This document shows, piece by piece, positions 1 through 7,011 of a DNA stretch of 17,295 bases. Source of the stretch: JACJWR01 sp964627505 (GTDB lineage: Bacteria > Actinomycetota > Actinomycetes > S36-B12 > UBA10799); assembly GCA_964627505.1 (NCBI GenBank), contig CAZVKB010000056.1:1-17295 (forward strand), written 5' to 3'. A program made the position numbers and the translations under genes. Below the pieces are notes generated by a model. The model saw only the letters and a list, made by a program, of their open reading frames with translations. It did no database searches and had not been told where the DNA came from. How positions within the stretch are numbered: position 1 is the first letter of the stretch; each line of letters begins with the position of its first letter.

Positions 1-390
1 TGCGACCGGGGGTGCCGGGTCCGGTGTGTTCGGCGCGGGCGCCGGGGGTGCGGCCGGTCGATAGGTGTAATAGCCGGACGGCCGACTCGGTGTAGTGGAC
101 TGTGGCGCTTCCGGCGTGGTCGGTGACGGAGCGACGGCGGAGGTCGTGGGCGACGCTGCGGGTACGTCGGCCGCTGGCGCGAACGGCGACTCTACCGGTG
201 GCGCAACTGGGGTTGGGGGCACAGGCGTGGTGATCGGATTAGGCCGCAGCACCAAGGTGTACTGCTCCACATTGGCTGCGGCTGGCTCCGCCTGCTGATT
301 CGGGCCACCTCCGGTAAAGGCCAGGAAGAGCAGAGCAGCATCAGCTGCCACCAACACGCCAAGTGCGGTAAAGCCCACTGCGCGACCCAT
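1..390 (-). CDS. Proline/threonine-rich exported or membrane-anchored protein, C-terminal part missing
   Basis: The reading frame is open from the ATG at 388-390 to the left edge, giving 130 codons with no stop, so the C-terminus lies outside the window. Residues 1-3 (MGR) precede a hydrophobic stretch at about 4-28 that could be an uncleaved signal or a single transmembrane anchor. A polar region at about 29-45 follows, then a long Pro/Ala/Thr/Ser-rich segment to the edge containing a short SGYYTYRP patch. Such low-complexity segments are typical of linkers that cross the cell wall in Actinobacteria, usually ahead of a folded extracellular domain. A purine-rich AAGGGA eight bases before the ATG serves as ribosome binding site. 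It diverges from the phosphate transporter gene. I do not recognise the family and cannot assign a function. The composition is also what a spurious high-GC frame would give, but the start, the ribosome binding site and the hydrophobic N-terminus favour a real gene. Confidence 0.6.
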   Translation of the reverse strand, partial: MGRAVGFTALGVLVAADAALLFLAFTGGGPNQQAEPAAANVEQYTLVLRPNPITTPVPPTPVAPPVESPFAPAADVPAASPTTSAVAPSPTTPEAPQSTTPSRPSGYYTYRPAAPPAPAPNTPDPAPPVA

Positions 391-530
391 AAAAATCGTC
401 CCTTCCACGATTGAGGGCAAAGACGGCCTTACTCACCATAACCCGAGACTGGGCATGCCGGGGTGGGAAACACGCTTCGGCGCCACATTGACGGAGTATT
501 CGGATTCCACCGCAGTGGTAGAACGGGAGT

Positions 531-1538
531 GTGGAGGTCGTGCTGGTCGCCGTGATCGTGCTGGGGCTGGCCTTCGATGTCTCCAATGGTTTCCACGACT
601 CCTCGAATTCGATAGCCACGTTGGTAGCCACACGAGCCGCTCGTCCAGGCCCCGCAGTTGTGCTTGCTGCGATCTTCACCCTGCTGGGACCGATCCTGGT
701 GGCGACTGCCGTCGCGGACACGATCGGCGGCATCGTGACCCTGGTTCCCTCCCAAACTCTGCTGGTGCTTGTCGCCGCTTTGGCTGCTGGGCTGTTGTGG
801 AACATCTTCACGTGGTCGCGCGGATTGCCGTCGTCGTCTTCGCACGCTTTGATCGGAGGGTTGGTGGGTGCGGGCATGGTGATGGCAGGAACGTCCGCAA
901 TTAGGTGGGGTGGGCTGGACGGGTTACATCCAGTCGGAGTATTCGGCGCCTTGATCGGGCTAGCGGTGGCGCCCTTGCTGGGGGCCGCGGTGGCGTGGGT
1001 GGCCGCGCGTACGGCTCGCCGCTCCACCCGATCGGCCACCAAAGCGCTGCGCACTCCCATCATGCGCAGCGAGTGGGGCACGGCAGCCGCTTTGTCCTTC
1101 GCACATGGCGCCAACGACGCGCAGAAGACCATGGGTGTGCTGACCCTGGCCCTGGTCGCAGCGGGGACTTTGCCGGCGTTTGTGGTCCCGCTATGGGTGA
1201 AAGTCGCCTGTGGGCTGGCCTTAACGCTGGGCACGGCATTGGGTGGCTGGCGAATCGTGCGCACGATCGGACGCCGGATATATCGGCTCCGACCCATGGA
1301 TGGCCTGGTGAGTTCGGGCTCCAGCACCGCGATCATCGCTGTGGCCTCAGGAGTTGGCGCACCGGTGAGTACCACCCACGTGGTCTCGGCGAGCGTGGTC
1401 GGAGTGGGTGCGGCTGAACACGCAAAACACGTAAGTTGGACCGTAGTGCGCGACATCCTCACCGCTTGGGTCGTCACGATGCCTGCTTGTGCAGTGCTCG
1501 CCGCGCTGTTGTGCGCCATCGGAAAGGCAATCTCATGA
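531..1538 (+). CDS. pit: PiT-family inorganic phosphate transporter
   Basis: A 335-residue membrane protein of the PiT family, which imports phosphate (often as a metal-phosphate complex) by cation symport at low affinity. The family's internal duplication is visible. The first signature is GFHDSSNSIATLVATRA at residues 20-36, followed by GLPSSSSHALIGG near 98-110. The second is FAHGANDAQKTMG at 190-202, with GAPVSTTHVVSASVVGVG in the C-terminal half. About ten hydrophobic helices fill the rest, and the length is normal for actinobacterial members. The SS in the first signature replaces the more usual AA or TA. The GTG at 531 is taken as start because residues 1-20 match the usual family N-terminus. 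A GTG at 540 is the alternative. There is no well-spaced Shine-Dalgarno, and TAGAAC ends six bases before 531, suggesting a leaderless message. The stop overlaps the start of the DUF47 partner (ATGA). Confidence 0.93.
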   Translation: MEVVLVAVIVLGLAFDVSNGFHDSSNSIATLVATRAARPGPAVVLAAIFTLLGPILVATAVADTIGGIVTLVPSQTLLVLVAALAAGLLWNIFTWSRGLPSSSSHALIGGLVGAGMVMAGTSAIRWGGLDGLHPVGVFGALIGLAVAPLLGAAVAWVAARTARRSTRSATKALRTPIMRSEWGTAAALSFAHGANDAQKTMGVLTLALVAAGTLPAFVVPLWVKVACGLALTLGTALGGWRIVRTIGRRIYRLRPMDGLVSSGSSTAIIAVASGVGAPVSTTHVVSASVVGVGAAEHAKHVSWTVVRDILTAWVVTMPACAVLAALLCAIGKAIS

Positions 1539-2143
1539 AGCACCACTGGTTCTTGCCGGAGACCCCCGATGTGATGGGCACGTTGCGCGAGCAAGCGGCA
1601 GTGACGGAATCCGGTATGGCTGCCTTCACGCAGTGGGCTCGCGGACAGGTTTCCGCCGGTGATGAGGTCCGTGCGGCTGAACACGCTGCGGATCGAGTCC
1701 GGCGAAAACTCTCCCAACAGCTCCGGATCGCATTTACCACGCCGGTGGATGCAGAAGACTTGTTCACCCTCTCCGAACGCTTAGATGCGGTGTTGAACAT
1801 GGCCAAGAATGTGGTGCGCGATGCAGACCTGCTTGGAATCACTCCCAGCGACACCACTGCCGCCATGGCGGATGAAGCACTAGCCGGTGTAAGCCATCTG
1901 CGCGCCGCGCTGACCGCGCTGCCCAGCGACTCCGATACCGCCACCCGAGAAGCGGATGCCGCCACCAAGAATGGGCGGCACATGGAGAAGTTGTACGCGC
2001 GGGCTATAGCGCAGATAGCCGATCTCTCCGACACGCACGCTGCATTGTTGGCTCGTGATCATCTCGGAGACTGTCTGCGTGTGGGGGAACGGATCGAGTT
2101 GGTGGCTGATCGAATTTGGTATGCCGTGGTCAAGGAGCAGTGA
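1535..2143 (+). CDS. DUF47 / PhoU-like accessory protein of the PiT transporter
   Basis: A 202-residue soluble, almost entirely helical protein of the DUF47 family, related to PhoU. These proteins are usually encoded next to PiT transporters and are thought to control or assist phosphate uptake at the inner face of the membrane. The family pattern is visible in EHAADRVRRKLSQQL at about residues 44-58, followed by AFTTPVDAEDLFTLSERLD at about 61-79, which corresponds to the conserved acidic metal-binding turn. The start is the ATG at 1535, which overlaps the transporter's TGA as ATGA. An upstream in-frame start at 1436 would lie deep inside the transporter gene and is not credible. Translational coupling suggests the two are made in fixed proportion. 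A GC-rich stem-loop follows the stop by about 25 bases. Confidence 0.9.
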   Translation: MKHHWFLPETPDVMGTLREQAAVTESGMAAFTQWARGQVSAGDEVRAAEHAADRVRRKLSQQLRIAFTTPVDAEDLFTLSERLDAVLNMAKNVVRDADLLGITPSDTTAAMADEALAGVSHLRAALTALPSDSDTATREADAATKNGRHMEKLYARAIAQIADLSDTHAALLARDHLGDCLRVGERIELVADRIWYAVVKEQ

Positions 2144-2168
2144 CCGGGCGAAGTCGGACGTCGACGCC

Positions 2169-2188
2169 AGCAGCGCACGCGCGCTGCT
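2169..2188 (+). terminator. Stem-loop after the pit-DUF47 operon
   Basis: AGCAGCGC, a four-base loop ACGC, then GCGCTGCT form a perfect 8-bp stem 25 bases after the DUF47 stop codon. No T tract follows, so it is not a classical intrinsic terminator. Its position between two genes suggests an end point for transcription or a 3'-end stabiliser. Confidence 0.45.
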
Positions 2189-2230
2189 CGGGTAGCGCAA
2201 CTGAGCGAGACTACATACCGATCCCCGTCG

Positions 2231-2242
2231 TAGCCTGGGGAG
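2231..2242 (+). promoter_or_regulatory. Candidate leaderless -10 element of the DUF5302 gene
   Basis: TAGCCT at 2231-2236 fits the actinobacterial TANNNT -10 pattern and ends exactly six bases before the ATG at 2243, so transcription would start at the A of the start codon. The GGGGAG between them touches the ATG and is too close to act as a Shine-Dalgarno. No good -35 is seen. Confidence 0.35.
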
Positions 2243-2470
2243 ATGACGCCAGAACCAGCAGCCGCGAAATCCGACACCGAGGCACCGACCGAAACTGAGC
2301 AGCAGCCGGAACCCGCGGTCGATCCCAAAGAACAGATGCGCCAGGCACTTGCGAAGAAGAACGCCCAACAGCAGGCCGGGCAGGCCCATCTGGAGGGTCG
2401 CCCGAAAGCGGGTGGGGAGCATGACCGTGCTGGTGGGCCACGGCAGTTTCGGCGCAAGAGCGGCAGCTAG
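2243..2470 (+). CDS. DUF5302 family small protein
   Basis: A 75-residue charged, apparently disordered protein with no hydrophobic segment. The N-terminal third is acidic and rich in Ala, Pro and Glu. A likely helix around residues 28-45 (KEQMRQALAKKNAQQQAG) follows. A Gly/Lys/Arg-rich tail ends in FRRKSGS. The order of a K/R-rich helix, a His/Gly-rich turn (EHDRAGG) and a terminal FRRKSG matches DUF5302, a short family known to me only from Actinobacteria and without known function. The start at 2243 is the only in-frame start that gives this layout. It is convergent with the DUF218 gene, and a shared stem-loop lies at the junction. The function is unknown; family assignment is by recognition of the C-terminal motif. 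Confidence 0.75.
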   Translation: MTPEPAAAKSDTEAPTETEQQPEPAVDPKEQMRQALAKKNAQQQAGQAHLEGRPKAGGEHDRAGGPRQFRRKSGS

Positions 2471-2478
2471 TCAACCAC

Positions 2479-2507
2479 CGCGAGATTCGCTAAGGAGCGA
2501 TCTCGCG
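2479..2507. terminator. Bidirectional stem-loop between convergent genes
   Basis: CGCGAGAT, one bulged T, CGC, loop TAAGGA, GCG and ATCTCGCG form an 11-bp stem with a single bulge. It begins 9 bases after the DUF5302 stop and covers the last codons and stop of the convergent DUF218 gene. The stem works in both orientations, as expected for a shared terminator. No T tract is present on either side. Confidence 0.55.
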
Positions 2508-3170
2508 CGCCACTTGCCACCGGGCCAACAATGCGTGATAAAGATAGCCGGCGGTTTCCCGAGCCACATATTCCGACGTCACCTGACTGCCGTCTCCGGT
2601 GGTGGTGGGATTACCGGCAGCACTGATCCCCAAAGTCGTGGCGATCGCCTGCGAGCGGGCGATATGTGCCGGATCCGTGACGATCGTCGCCGATTTCCAA
2701 CCGTTGTCGCGCATGGTCTGGGCCACGGCCTGCAAGCTCGTCAAGGTGTCGGTGCCGGATCCAACAGCCACTACCTGATCACTTGCTACCCCGACCTCTT
2801 CCAGGTACATCGCGCCCGCTTCACCCTCCGTGTAGGCATCCCCTGGTTGATTGCCGCCCACCGTAATGATGCGCGGGGCGATCCCGGCTGCCAGAAGTTC
2901 CTGCGCGTGATCCAGTCTGTTCTCCAAGACCGGCGAAGGTTTGCCGTCATATTGGGCGGCGCCCAGAACCACGATCGCGTCAGTTGGAAAGGTCGAGTGC
3001 ACAGTCGCTGTGGAATACACGTGATATGCCGTTGCGAACGGGATGGCGGCCACCAGCAGTACGACCATGGCCACGATGAGGCCGACCGCGGCCCCCCAGC
3101 CCCGCCGGATTCGGCGTCTTGGAGGTGGCGACCGCATCACGTCAGGCGGGGTCGTAGTGGCGGCAGACAT
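2490..3170 (-). CDS. DUF218 (YdcF/SanA-like) membrane protein
   Basis: A 226-residue protein. A Pro/Arg-rich cytoplasmic tail at 1-24 leads into one transmembrane helix at about 25-48. The DUF218 fold follows, probably outside the membrane. Family landmarks are DAIVVLGAAQYDGKPSP, then ENRLDHAQELLAAGIAPRIITVGG, a GTDTLTSLQAVA stretch in the place of the usual E-x-x-S-x-N-T segment, and ATIVTDPAHIARSQAIA as the VT-x-x-x-H-x-x-R motif. SanA and YdcF relatives are linked to envelope barrier function. The biochemical activity is not firmly established, though SAM binding has been reported for YdcF. I chose the ATG at 3170 over a GTG at 3227 because MSAATTTPP gives a normal tail and GAGAAT lies seven bases upstream, fitting a leaderless start. 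It lies downstream of dusB on the same strand with a 143-base gap, so it probably has its own promoter. Confidence 0.85.
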   Translation of the reverse strand: MSAATTTPPDVMRSPPPRRRIRRGWGAAVGLIVAMVVLLVAAIPFATAYHVYSTATVHSTFPTDAIVVLGAAQYDGKPSPVLENRLDHAQELLAAGIAPRIITVGGNQPGDAYTEGEAGAMYLEEVGVASDQVVAVGSGTDTLTSLQAVAQTMRDNGWKSATIVTDPAHIARSQAIATTLGISAAGNPTTTGDGSQVTSEYVARETAGYLYHALLARWQVAREIAP

Positions 3171-3188
3171 ACGCTCGATTCTCTCACC

Positions 3189-3216
3189 GTGCCGCCGCCC
3201 GTACGAGTAGCGGCAC
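3189..3216. repeat. Inverted repeat upstream of the DUF218 gene
   Basis: GTGCCGC and GCGGCAC are perfect 7-base arms separated by 14 bases, beginning 19 bases before the DUF218 start. It could be an operator or an attenuating stem-loop in the 143-base gap between dusB and the DUF218 gene. It is also far enough past dusB to act as that gene's terminator. Confidence 0.35.
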
Positions 3217-3313
3217 ACGCTCCACACGCCAAACGTGCACAGTCTTGACTAGCCATTTACCGATTTGCTGGTCTTGACACCCCATAAGCCCCTCCCCAGG
3301 TCGACGTCACAGG

Positions 3314-4477
3314 CTAACCGCCCGAGAATTGGCTTTCCCCAGCGGCCACTGCCGCCCGCTCGCTGGGATCAGAGTAACGACTGTCGAGCCAACCTTGGGG
3401 CAGGCTCACTGGCCGTCCGCCGGACGTACGCCCGCGCGGATTGCGGCCGGCTGCAGCCGGAAAATCTTGGTTCAGGTCGATCTGGCGCAGCAGCGTGGAT
3501 AGCTCTGTTTCACTGCCGACGTGGGCGAGCCCCACCCGGAAGTGGTGGGGCACGCTGAAGCCCTTCAGGTACCAGGACACATGTTTACGGAAATCCCGAG
3601 GTCCCCGTTCGGCACCGAGAATGTCCACCAGGTAGCCGCAGTGTCGCCGCATGATGTCCGCGACCTCGGCGAGCCCTGGGTCCGCGGGGATGGGCGCACC
3701 GGAGAATGCGGCGGCGAGTTGCCCAGAAAGCCACGGACGACCCAAGCACCCGCGACCCACAACCACACCATCGCAGGCAGTGTCAGCGACCATGGTGAGG
3801 GCATCGGCAGCCGTCCAGATGTCACCATTTCCCAGCACTGCGACGTTGGACTGACGCAGGTGGGTGACCAGCGTGCCGATAGCGGTGCGATCGGCGTGGC
3901 CGCCATACAGTTGCGCGGCTGTCCGGGCGTGCAACGCCACCCAGGCGACACCGGCTTCGGCAGCCGCCGTTGCAGCGTCGAGATAGGTGAGATGGTCCAC
4001 ATCGATACCCATCCGCATTTTCACAGTGACCGGGACTTCGCTGCGGTCGGCACGCTTGCTGGCATCTTGGGCGGTTCGGACGGAGGCGGTGATGATGGCA
4101 GCGAACAGGTCGATCTTCCACGGCAGCGCCGCTCCCCCGCCTTTGCGAGTAACTTTGGGCACCGGGCAGCCCATGTTGAGATCGATGTGATCGGCGAGGT
4201 CTTCTTCGATCACCATGCGCACGGCGGCCGCAACTGTGGTCGGATCGGTGCCGTAGAGCTGCAGACTGCGAGGGGATTCGTCGTCGTCGAAAGCGCACAT
4301 CCGCAGCGTCTCGGAATTGCGCTCGAGCAGTGCGCGGGCAGTGACCATCTCCGAGACATACACCCCTGGGCCGTACTCGCGGGCGAGCCGCCGAAACGCC
4401 CTGTTGGTCACACCCGCCATAGGTGCCACCACCACCGGAACTGGGATCTGATGGACACCCAGGGACAGCCCCTTCAC
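3314..4477 (-). CDS. dusB: tRNA-dihydrouridine synthase (DusB type)
   Basis: A 387-residue flavoenzyme that reduces specific uridines in tRNA to dihydrouridine with NADPH. The TIM-barrel start VVVAPMAGVTNRAFRRL is at about residues 15-31. The catalytic cysteine is Cys104 in NMGCPVPKVTRKGGGAAL. The FMN-phosphate region is NGDIWTAADAL, followed by DGVVVGRGCLGRPWL. The C-terminal helical domain ends in a tail with LPQGWLD and a final SGG, the layout I recall for actinobacterial Dus proteins; the length is also normal for them. The start chosen is GTG at 4475-4477, four bases after the glyS stop. Longer frames beginning inside glyS add residues with no family likeness. The close spacing implies translational coupling with glyS, so a tRNA charging and a tRNA modifying enzyme are made together. 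Confidence 0.92.
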   Translation of the reverse strand: MKGLSLGVHQIPVPVVVAPMAGVTNRAFRRLAREYGPGVYVSEMVTARALLERNSETLRMCAFDDDESPRSLQLYGTDPTTVAAAVRMVIEEDLADHIDLNMGCPVPKVTRKGGGAALPWKIDLFAAIITASVRTAQDASKRADRSEVPVTVKMRMGIDVDHLTYLDAATAAAEAGVAWVALHARTAAQLYGGHADRTAIGTLVTHLRQSNVAVLGNGDIWTAADALTMVADTACDGVVVGRGCLGRPWLSGQLAAAFSGAPIPADPGLAEVADIMRRHCGYLVDILGAERGPRDFRKHVSWYLKGFSVPHHFRVGLAHVGSETELSTLLRQIDLNQDFPAAAGRNPRGRTSGGRPVSLPQGWLDSRYSDPSERAAVAAGESQFSGG

Positions 4478-4481
4478 CGGA

Positions 4482-5858
4482 CTAGCACGCCGGAAGTCGT
4501 GCCGACAACCAGTCGGTGAGGGCATCCATGCCGATCCGTTCCTGCGCCATGGTGTCGCGGTCGCGAACGGTGACGGCTTGGTCATCCAAGGAATCGAAGT
4601 CCACGGTCACGCAATACGGGGTGCCGATTTCGTCCTGGCGACGGTAGCGGCGCCCGATCGCCCCCGCATCATCGAAGTCCACATTCCAGCGGGTGCGAAG
4701 TTTTGCGGCAAGGTCGCGGGCGACCGGCGTGAGGTCGGCGTGTCGGCTCAAGGGCAGGACTGCGGCCTTCACCGGTGCGAGGCGCGGGTCGAAGCGCAGC
4801 ACGGTCCGGGTGTCCACTCCGCCCTTGGCGTTGGGGGCCGTGTCTTCGTCGTAGGCGTCGAGCAGGAACGCGAGCACGCATCGGGTCAGACCGGCGGCTG
4901 GTTCGATCACATAGGGGAACCAGCGCTCGCCGGTGGCCTGATCGAAGTAGGACAAATCGACGCCTGATTCCCGGGAGTGTGTCGAAAGGTCGTAGTCGGT
5001 GCGGTTGGCGATGCCTTCGAGTTCCGCCCATTCAGATCCGGCAAATTTAAACCTGTACTCGATGTCGACAGTTCGCTTGGAGTAGTGGGACAACTTCTCT
5101 TGCGGGTGCTCGTAGAAACGCATGTTGTCGGGGTTGAGGCCGAGATCCACATACCAGTCCCACCGCTGGGACAGCCAGTACTCGTGCCACTCTTCGTCGG
5201 TGCCGGGGGGCACGAAGAATTCCATCTCCATCTGCTCAAACTCTCGGGTGCGGAAGATGAAGTTGCCAGGCGTGATCTCGTTCCGAAACGATTTGCCGAC
5301 CTGGCCGATGCCAAACGGCGGTTTGCGCCGGGCGGAGTTCATGACGTTGGCAAAGTTCACAAAAATCCCCTGCGCAGTCTCCGGCCGCAGGTAATGCACC
5401 GAACCTTCATCCTCAACTGGACCGATAGAGGTGCGGAGCAGACCGTTGAAATCACGCGGTTCGGTGAAATCACCGCGAGTCCCACAGTTCGTGCACACCA
5501 CGTCGGCCAAGGTGCCGGGGCGGCCCTTCTTCTCCTCGTAGGCCTCAAGTAACTGGTCGGCACGGTAGCGCTTGTGGCACTTTTTGCACTCGGTGAGCGG
5601 GTCGGTGAATACCGCGACGTGCCCGGATGCGACCCAGACTTGCGGGGCGAGGATCACGGACGAATCCAGACCGACGACATCGTCTCGGTCTCGGACCACG
5701 CGCTGCCACCAAGCCCGCCGGATGTTCTCCTTGAGTTCCACCCCCAGCGGTCCATAATCCCATGCAGAACGGCTGCCGCCATAGATCTCGGAAGACTGGA
5801 ACACGAATCCCCGCCGCTTACACAAGTTGACTACGGCCTCAACACGGTCGATGCTCAC
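4482..5858 (-). CDS. glyS: Glycyl-tRNA synthetase (class II, homodimeric type)
   Basis: A 458-residue class II synthetase of the single-chain type used by Actinobacteria; it charges tRNA-Gly in the cytoplasm. The N-terminal signature VNLCKRRGFVFQSSEIYGG is followed by WDYGPLG. A zinc-ribbon insertion has CKKC at 91-94 and CTNC at 122-125. Motif 2 is FRNEITPGNFIFRTREFEQM from residue 191, preceded by YLRPETAQGIFVNF. Motif 3 lies near EPAAGLTRCVLAFL. The C-terminal anticodon-binding domain contains QDEIGTPYCVTVDFDSL. The start is a GTG at 5858 with GGAG nine bases upstream. The gene is complete and of normal length. It is the first gene of a glyS-dusB operon and diverges from the phosphoribosyltransferase-like gene. 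Confidence 0.97.
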   Translation of the reverse strand: MSIDRVEAVVNLCKRRGFVFQSSEIYGGSRSAWDYGPLGVELKENIRRAWWQRVVRDRDDVVGLDSSVILAPQVWVASGHVAVFTDPLTECKKCHKRYRADQLLEAYEEKKGRPGTLADVVCTNCGTRGDFTEPRDFNGLLRTSIGPVEDEGSVHYLRPETAQGIFVNFANVMNSARRKPPFGIGQVGKSFRNEITPGNFIFRTREFEQMEMEFFVPPGTDEEWHEYWLSQRWDWYVDLGLNPDNMRFYEHPQEKLSHYSKRTVDIEYRFKFAGSEWAELEGIANRTDYDLSTHSRESGVDLSYFDQATGERWFPYVIEPAAGLTRCVLAFLLDAYDEDTAPNAKGGVDTRTVLRFDPRLAPVKAAVLPLSRHADLTPVARDLAAKLRTRWNVDFDDAGAIGRRYRRQDEIGTPYCVTVDFDSLDDQAVTVRDRDTMAQERIGMDALTDWLSARLPAC

Positions 5859-5893
5859 GTCTTAGTTCTCCAAGTTCTCGGGGACAAGGGTCC

Positions 5894-5899
5894 AGGATA
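5894..5899 (-). promoter_or_regulatory. Candidate -10 element for glyS-dusB
   Basis: On the minus strand TATCCT fits TANNNT and lies 35 bases before the glyS GTG, which would leave a leader of roughly 28 bases carrying the GGAG ribosome binding site. The -35 region is not convincing. Confidence 0.35.
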
Positions 5900-5949
5900 G
5901 CGAGGACCTGCCGCGAACGGACGTACCCACGGTCGGCATCCTGTGTGGC

Positions 5950-6525
5950 ATGGACTTCGCCGATCGCGCAGCAGCTGGTGTCCGGCTGGCGCCCGAGGTT
6001 CTGCAAGTCGTGAAGGCTTCGCTGGTGGAGATTGGAGCGGACCTATCTGAATGGTCGATCATGATCGTTGTGATTGCCCCAGGCGGCGTATCCGTAGCGA
6101 CGCCGGTGATCGAAGCGCTTGCGGAGCATGGGGTCAGGGTGTCGCAAGCCCAGGTCAGGTTTGTCCATGATGAGGTGGTCGGCGCGACTTCTGGTGACCC
6201 GGTAGTCGGGGCGCGCCTCGACCTAAGTCAGGCGCTTCCCATGCCGAAGCAGGGCGCATCTGGACAGGTAGCGCCGGAAAGTGCAGCGTCAACCCTGTCG
6301 CCGCCAGTTCAGGTGGCGATTGTGGTGGCTGACGGTGTGGAGACGGGCCGCGCAGCAGCTGCGGTCGCCTCGACGCTTGCACAGGCGGGATGGCATCGAC
6401 GTTGGCTGGCGGTTCCGGTGTGCCCGCGCCAGAGTCGACCTGCGCTGGAGCAGCGGTACGAAAAGATCATCGCGCTTGTGACGCCGCTTGCCCGGAGATC
6501 GTTGCGCTGGCACTACGGCGGCTAG
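5950..6525 (+). CDS. Phosphoribosyltransferase-like protein with altered PRPP loop
   Basis: A 191-residue protein that I read as a diverged type I phosphoribosyltransferase domain. VVIAPGGVSVATPVIEALAE (40-59) occupies the place of the usual L-P-R-G-G-V-P-V-A segment. VRFVHDEVVGATSG (69-82) matches the segment that follows in free-standing PRTase-domain proteins. VAIVVADGVETGRAAAAVAS (122-141) corresponds to the PRPP-binding VDDGxxTG loop. WLAVPVCPR (152-160) matches the next strand. The first acidic residue of the PRPP loop is Ala127, only Asp128 remains, and Glu131 precedes TG, so catalysis is doubtful. It may be a ligand-binding or regulatory relative. The ATG at 5950 has no Shine-Dalgarno; CATCCT lies seven bases upstream. 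It diverges from glyS and converges on the ABM gene, so it is transcribed alone. Assignment rests on motif order, not on a search. Confidence 0.65.
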   Translation: MDFADRAAAGVRLAPEVLQVVKASLVEIGADLSEWSIMIVVIAPGGVSVATPVIEALAEHGVRVSQAQVRFVHDEVVGATSGDPVVGARLDLSQALPMPKQGASGQVAPESAASTLSPPVQVAIVVADGVETGRAAAAVASTLAQAGWHRRWLAVPVCPRQSRPALEQRYEKIIALVTPLARRSLRWHYGG

Positions 6526-6533
6526 GAACTTGA

Positions 6534-6550
6534 GCCGGCGACAGGCCGGC
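6534..6550. terminator. Stem-loop between convergent genes
   Basis: GCCGGC, loop GACAG, GCCGGC gives a 6-bp all-GC stem in the 33 bases between the convergent phosphoribosyltransferase-like and ABM genes. It is symmetric and could end both transcripts. There is no T tract. Confidence 0.45.
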
Positions 6551-6558
6551 GCGGTCGG

Positions 6559-6915
6559 CTACTCCCGACCCCGGAGTCGCCGAGACGCCTGGTCCGCAGG
6601 CGTGACATCGGTTTCGTGGGTCACCACACCGGACGGCGTGACTTCCACCGCCACTTGAAATGCAGAAGGCTCATCCAACGCCGACGACAGCAGTGGCACT
6701 GCAGCCATCCGCACTGCAAAATCGCTAAATGCCCGGCGATAGGAGCCAACATCGGCCCACTCCATCACGATCATCATCAGACCGGGCTCGTCAATCGCCT
6801 GCGTCACACTCCCAGTGCGAAATCCCGGACGTCCGGCGAGCAACTCCATCGCGGCAGTGGCCGACTCCAGAAAAGCAGCAGGTTCGGCCACCACATGACG
6901 GGTCATCAGAAGCAT
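6559..6915 (-). CDS. Antibiotic-biosynthesis-monooxygenase (ABM) fold protein
   Basis: A 118-residue soluble protein with the dimeric ferredoxin-like ABM pattern. It has a first strand MLLMTRHVV, a helix (FLESATAAMELLAGRPG), a strand pair (FRTGSVTQAIDEPGLMMIVMEWAD), a helix (SYRRAFSDFAVRMAAVPLL) and a final strand (FQVAVEV). The ABM superfamily includes cofactor-free monooxygenases and haem-degrading enzymes, but many short members, especially stand-alone ones like this, have no known substrate. I see no diagnostic haem-ligand motif. The ATG at 6915 is chosen because AAGGGTGG lies seven bases upstream; a TTG at 6918 and an ATG at 6903 are alternatives. It diverges from the next plus-strand gene. 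The C-terminal 25 residues are charged and probably flexible. Confidence 0.7.
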   Translation of the reverse strand: MLLMTRHVVAEPAAFLESATAAMELLAGRPGFRTGSVTQAIDEPGLMMIVMEWADVGSYRRAFSDFAVRMAAVPLLSSALDEPSAFQVAVEVTPSGVVTHETDVTPADQASRRLRGRE

Positions 6916-7011
6916 CAATCAGCCACCCTTCTTGACATGGAAAGCGCTCGGTGAGCCGAAGCGAGACACCCGCGAGCGAAACGTTGCAGGCCCTAGTTCA
7001 CCATGGTGGTC

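Noticed and set aside
341..1717. 458-codon minus-strand open frame opposite pit and the DUF47 gene
   Set aside because: It is antisense to a clear PiT transporter and its partner, has biased low-complexity composition and no family likeness; long antisense frames are common in high-GC DNA.
2349..3248. 299-codon plus-strand open frame opposite the DUF218 gene
   Set aside because: The minus strand encodes a recognisable DUF218 protein; this frame has no domain pattern and overlaps the DUF5302 gene.
3521..4519. 332-codon plus-strand open frame opposite dusB
   Set aside because: It is antisense to dusB, whose catalytic and FMN motifs are intact.
6932..6937. Perfect TTGACA as a -35 element for the gene at 7012
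   Set aside because: No -10-like hexamer lies at 16-19 bases downstream, so the match is probably chance.
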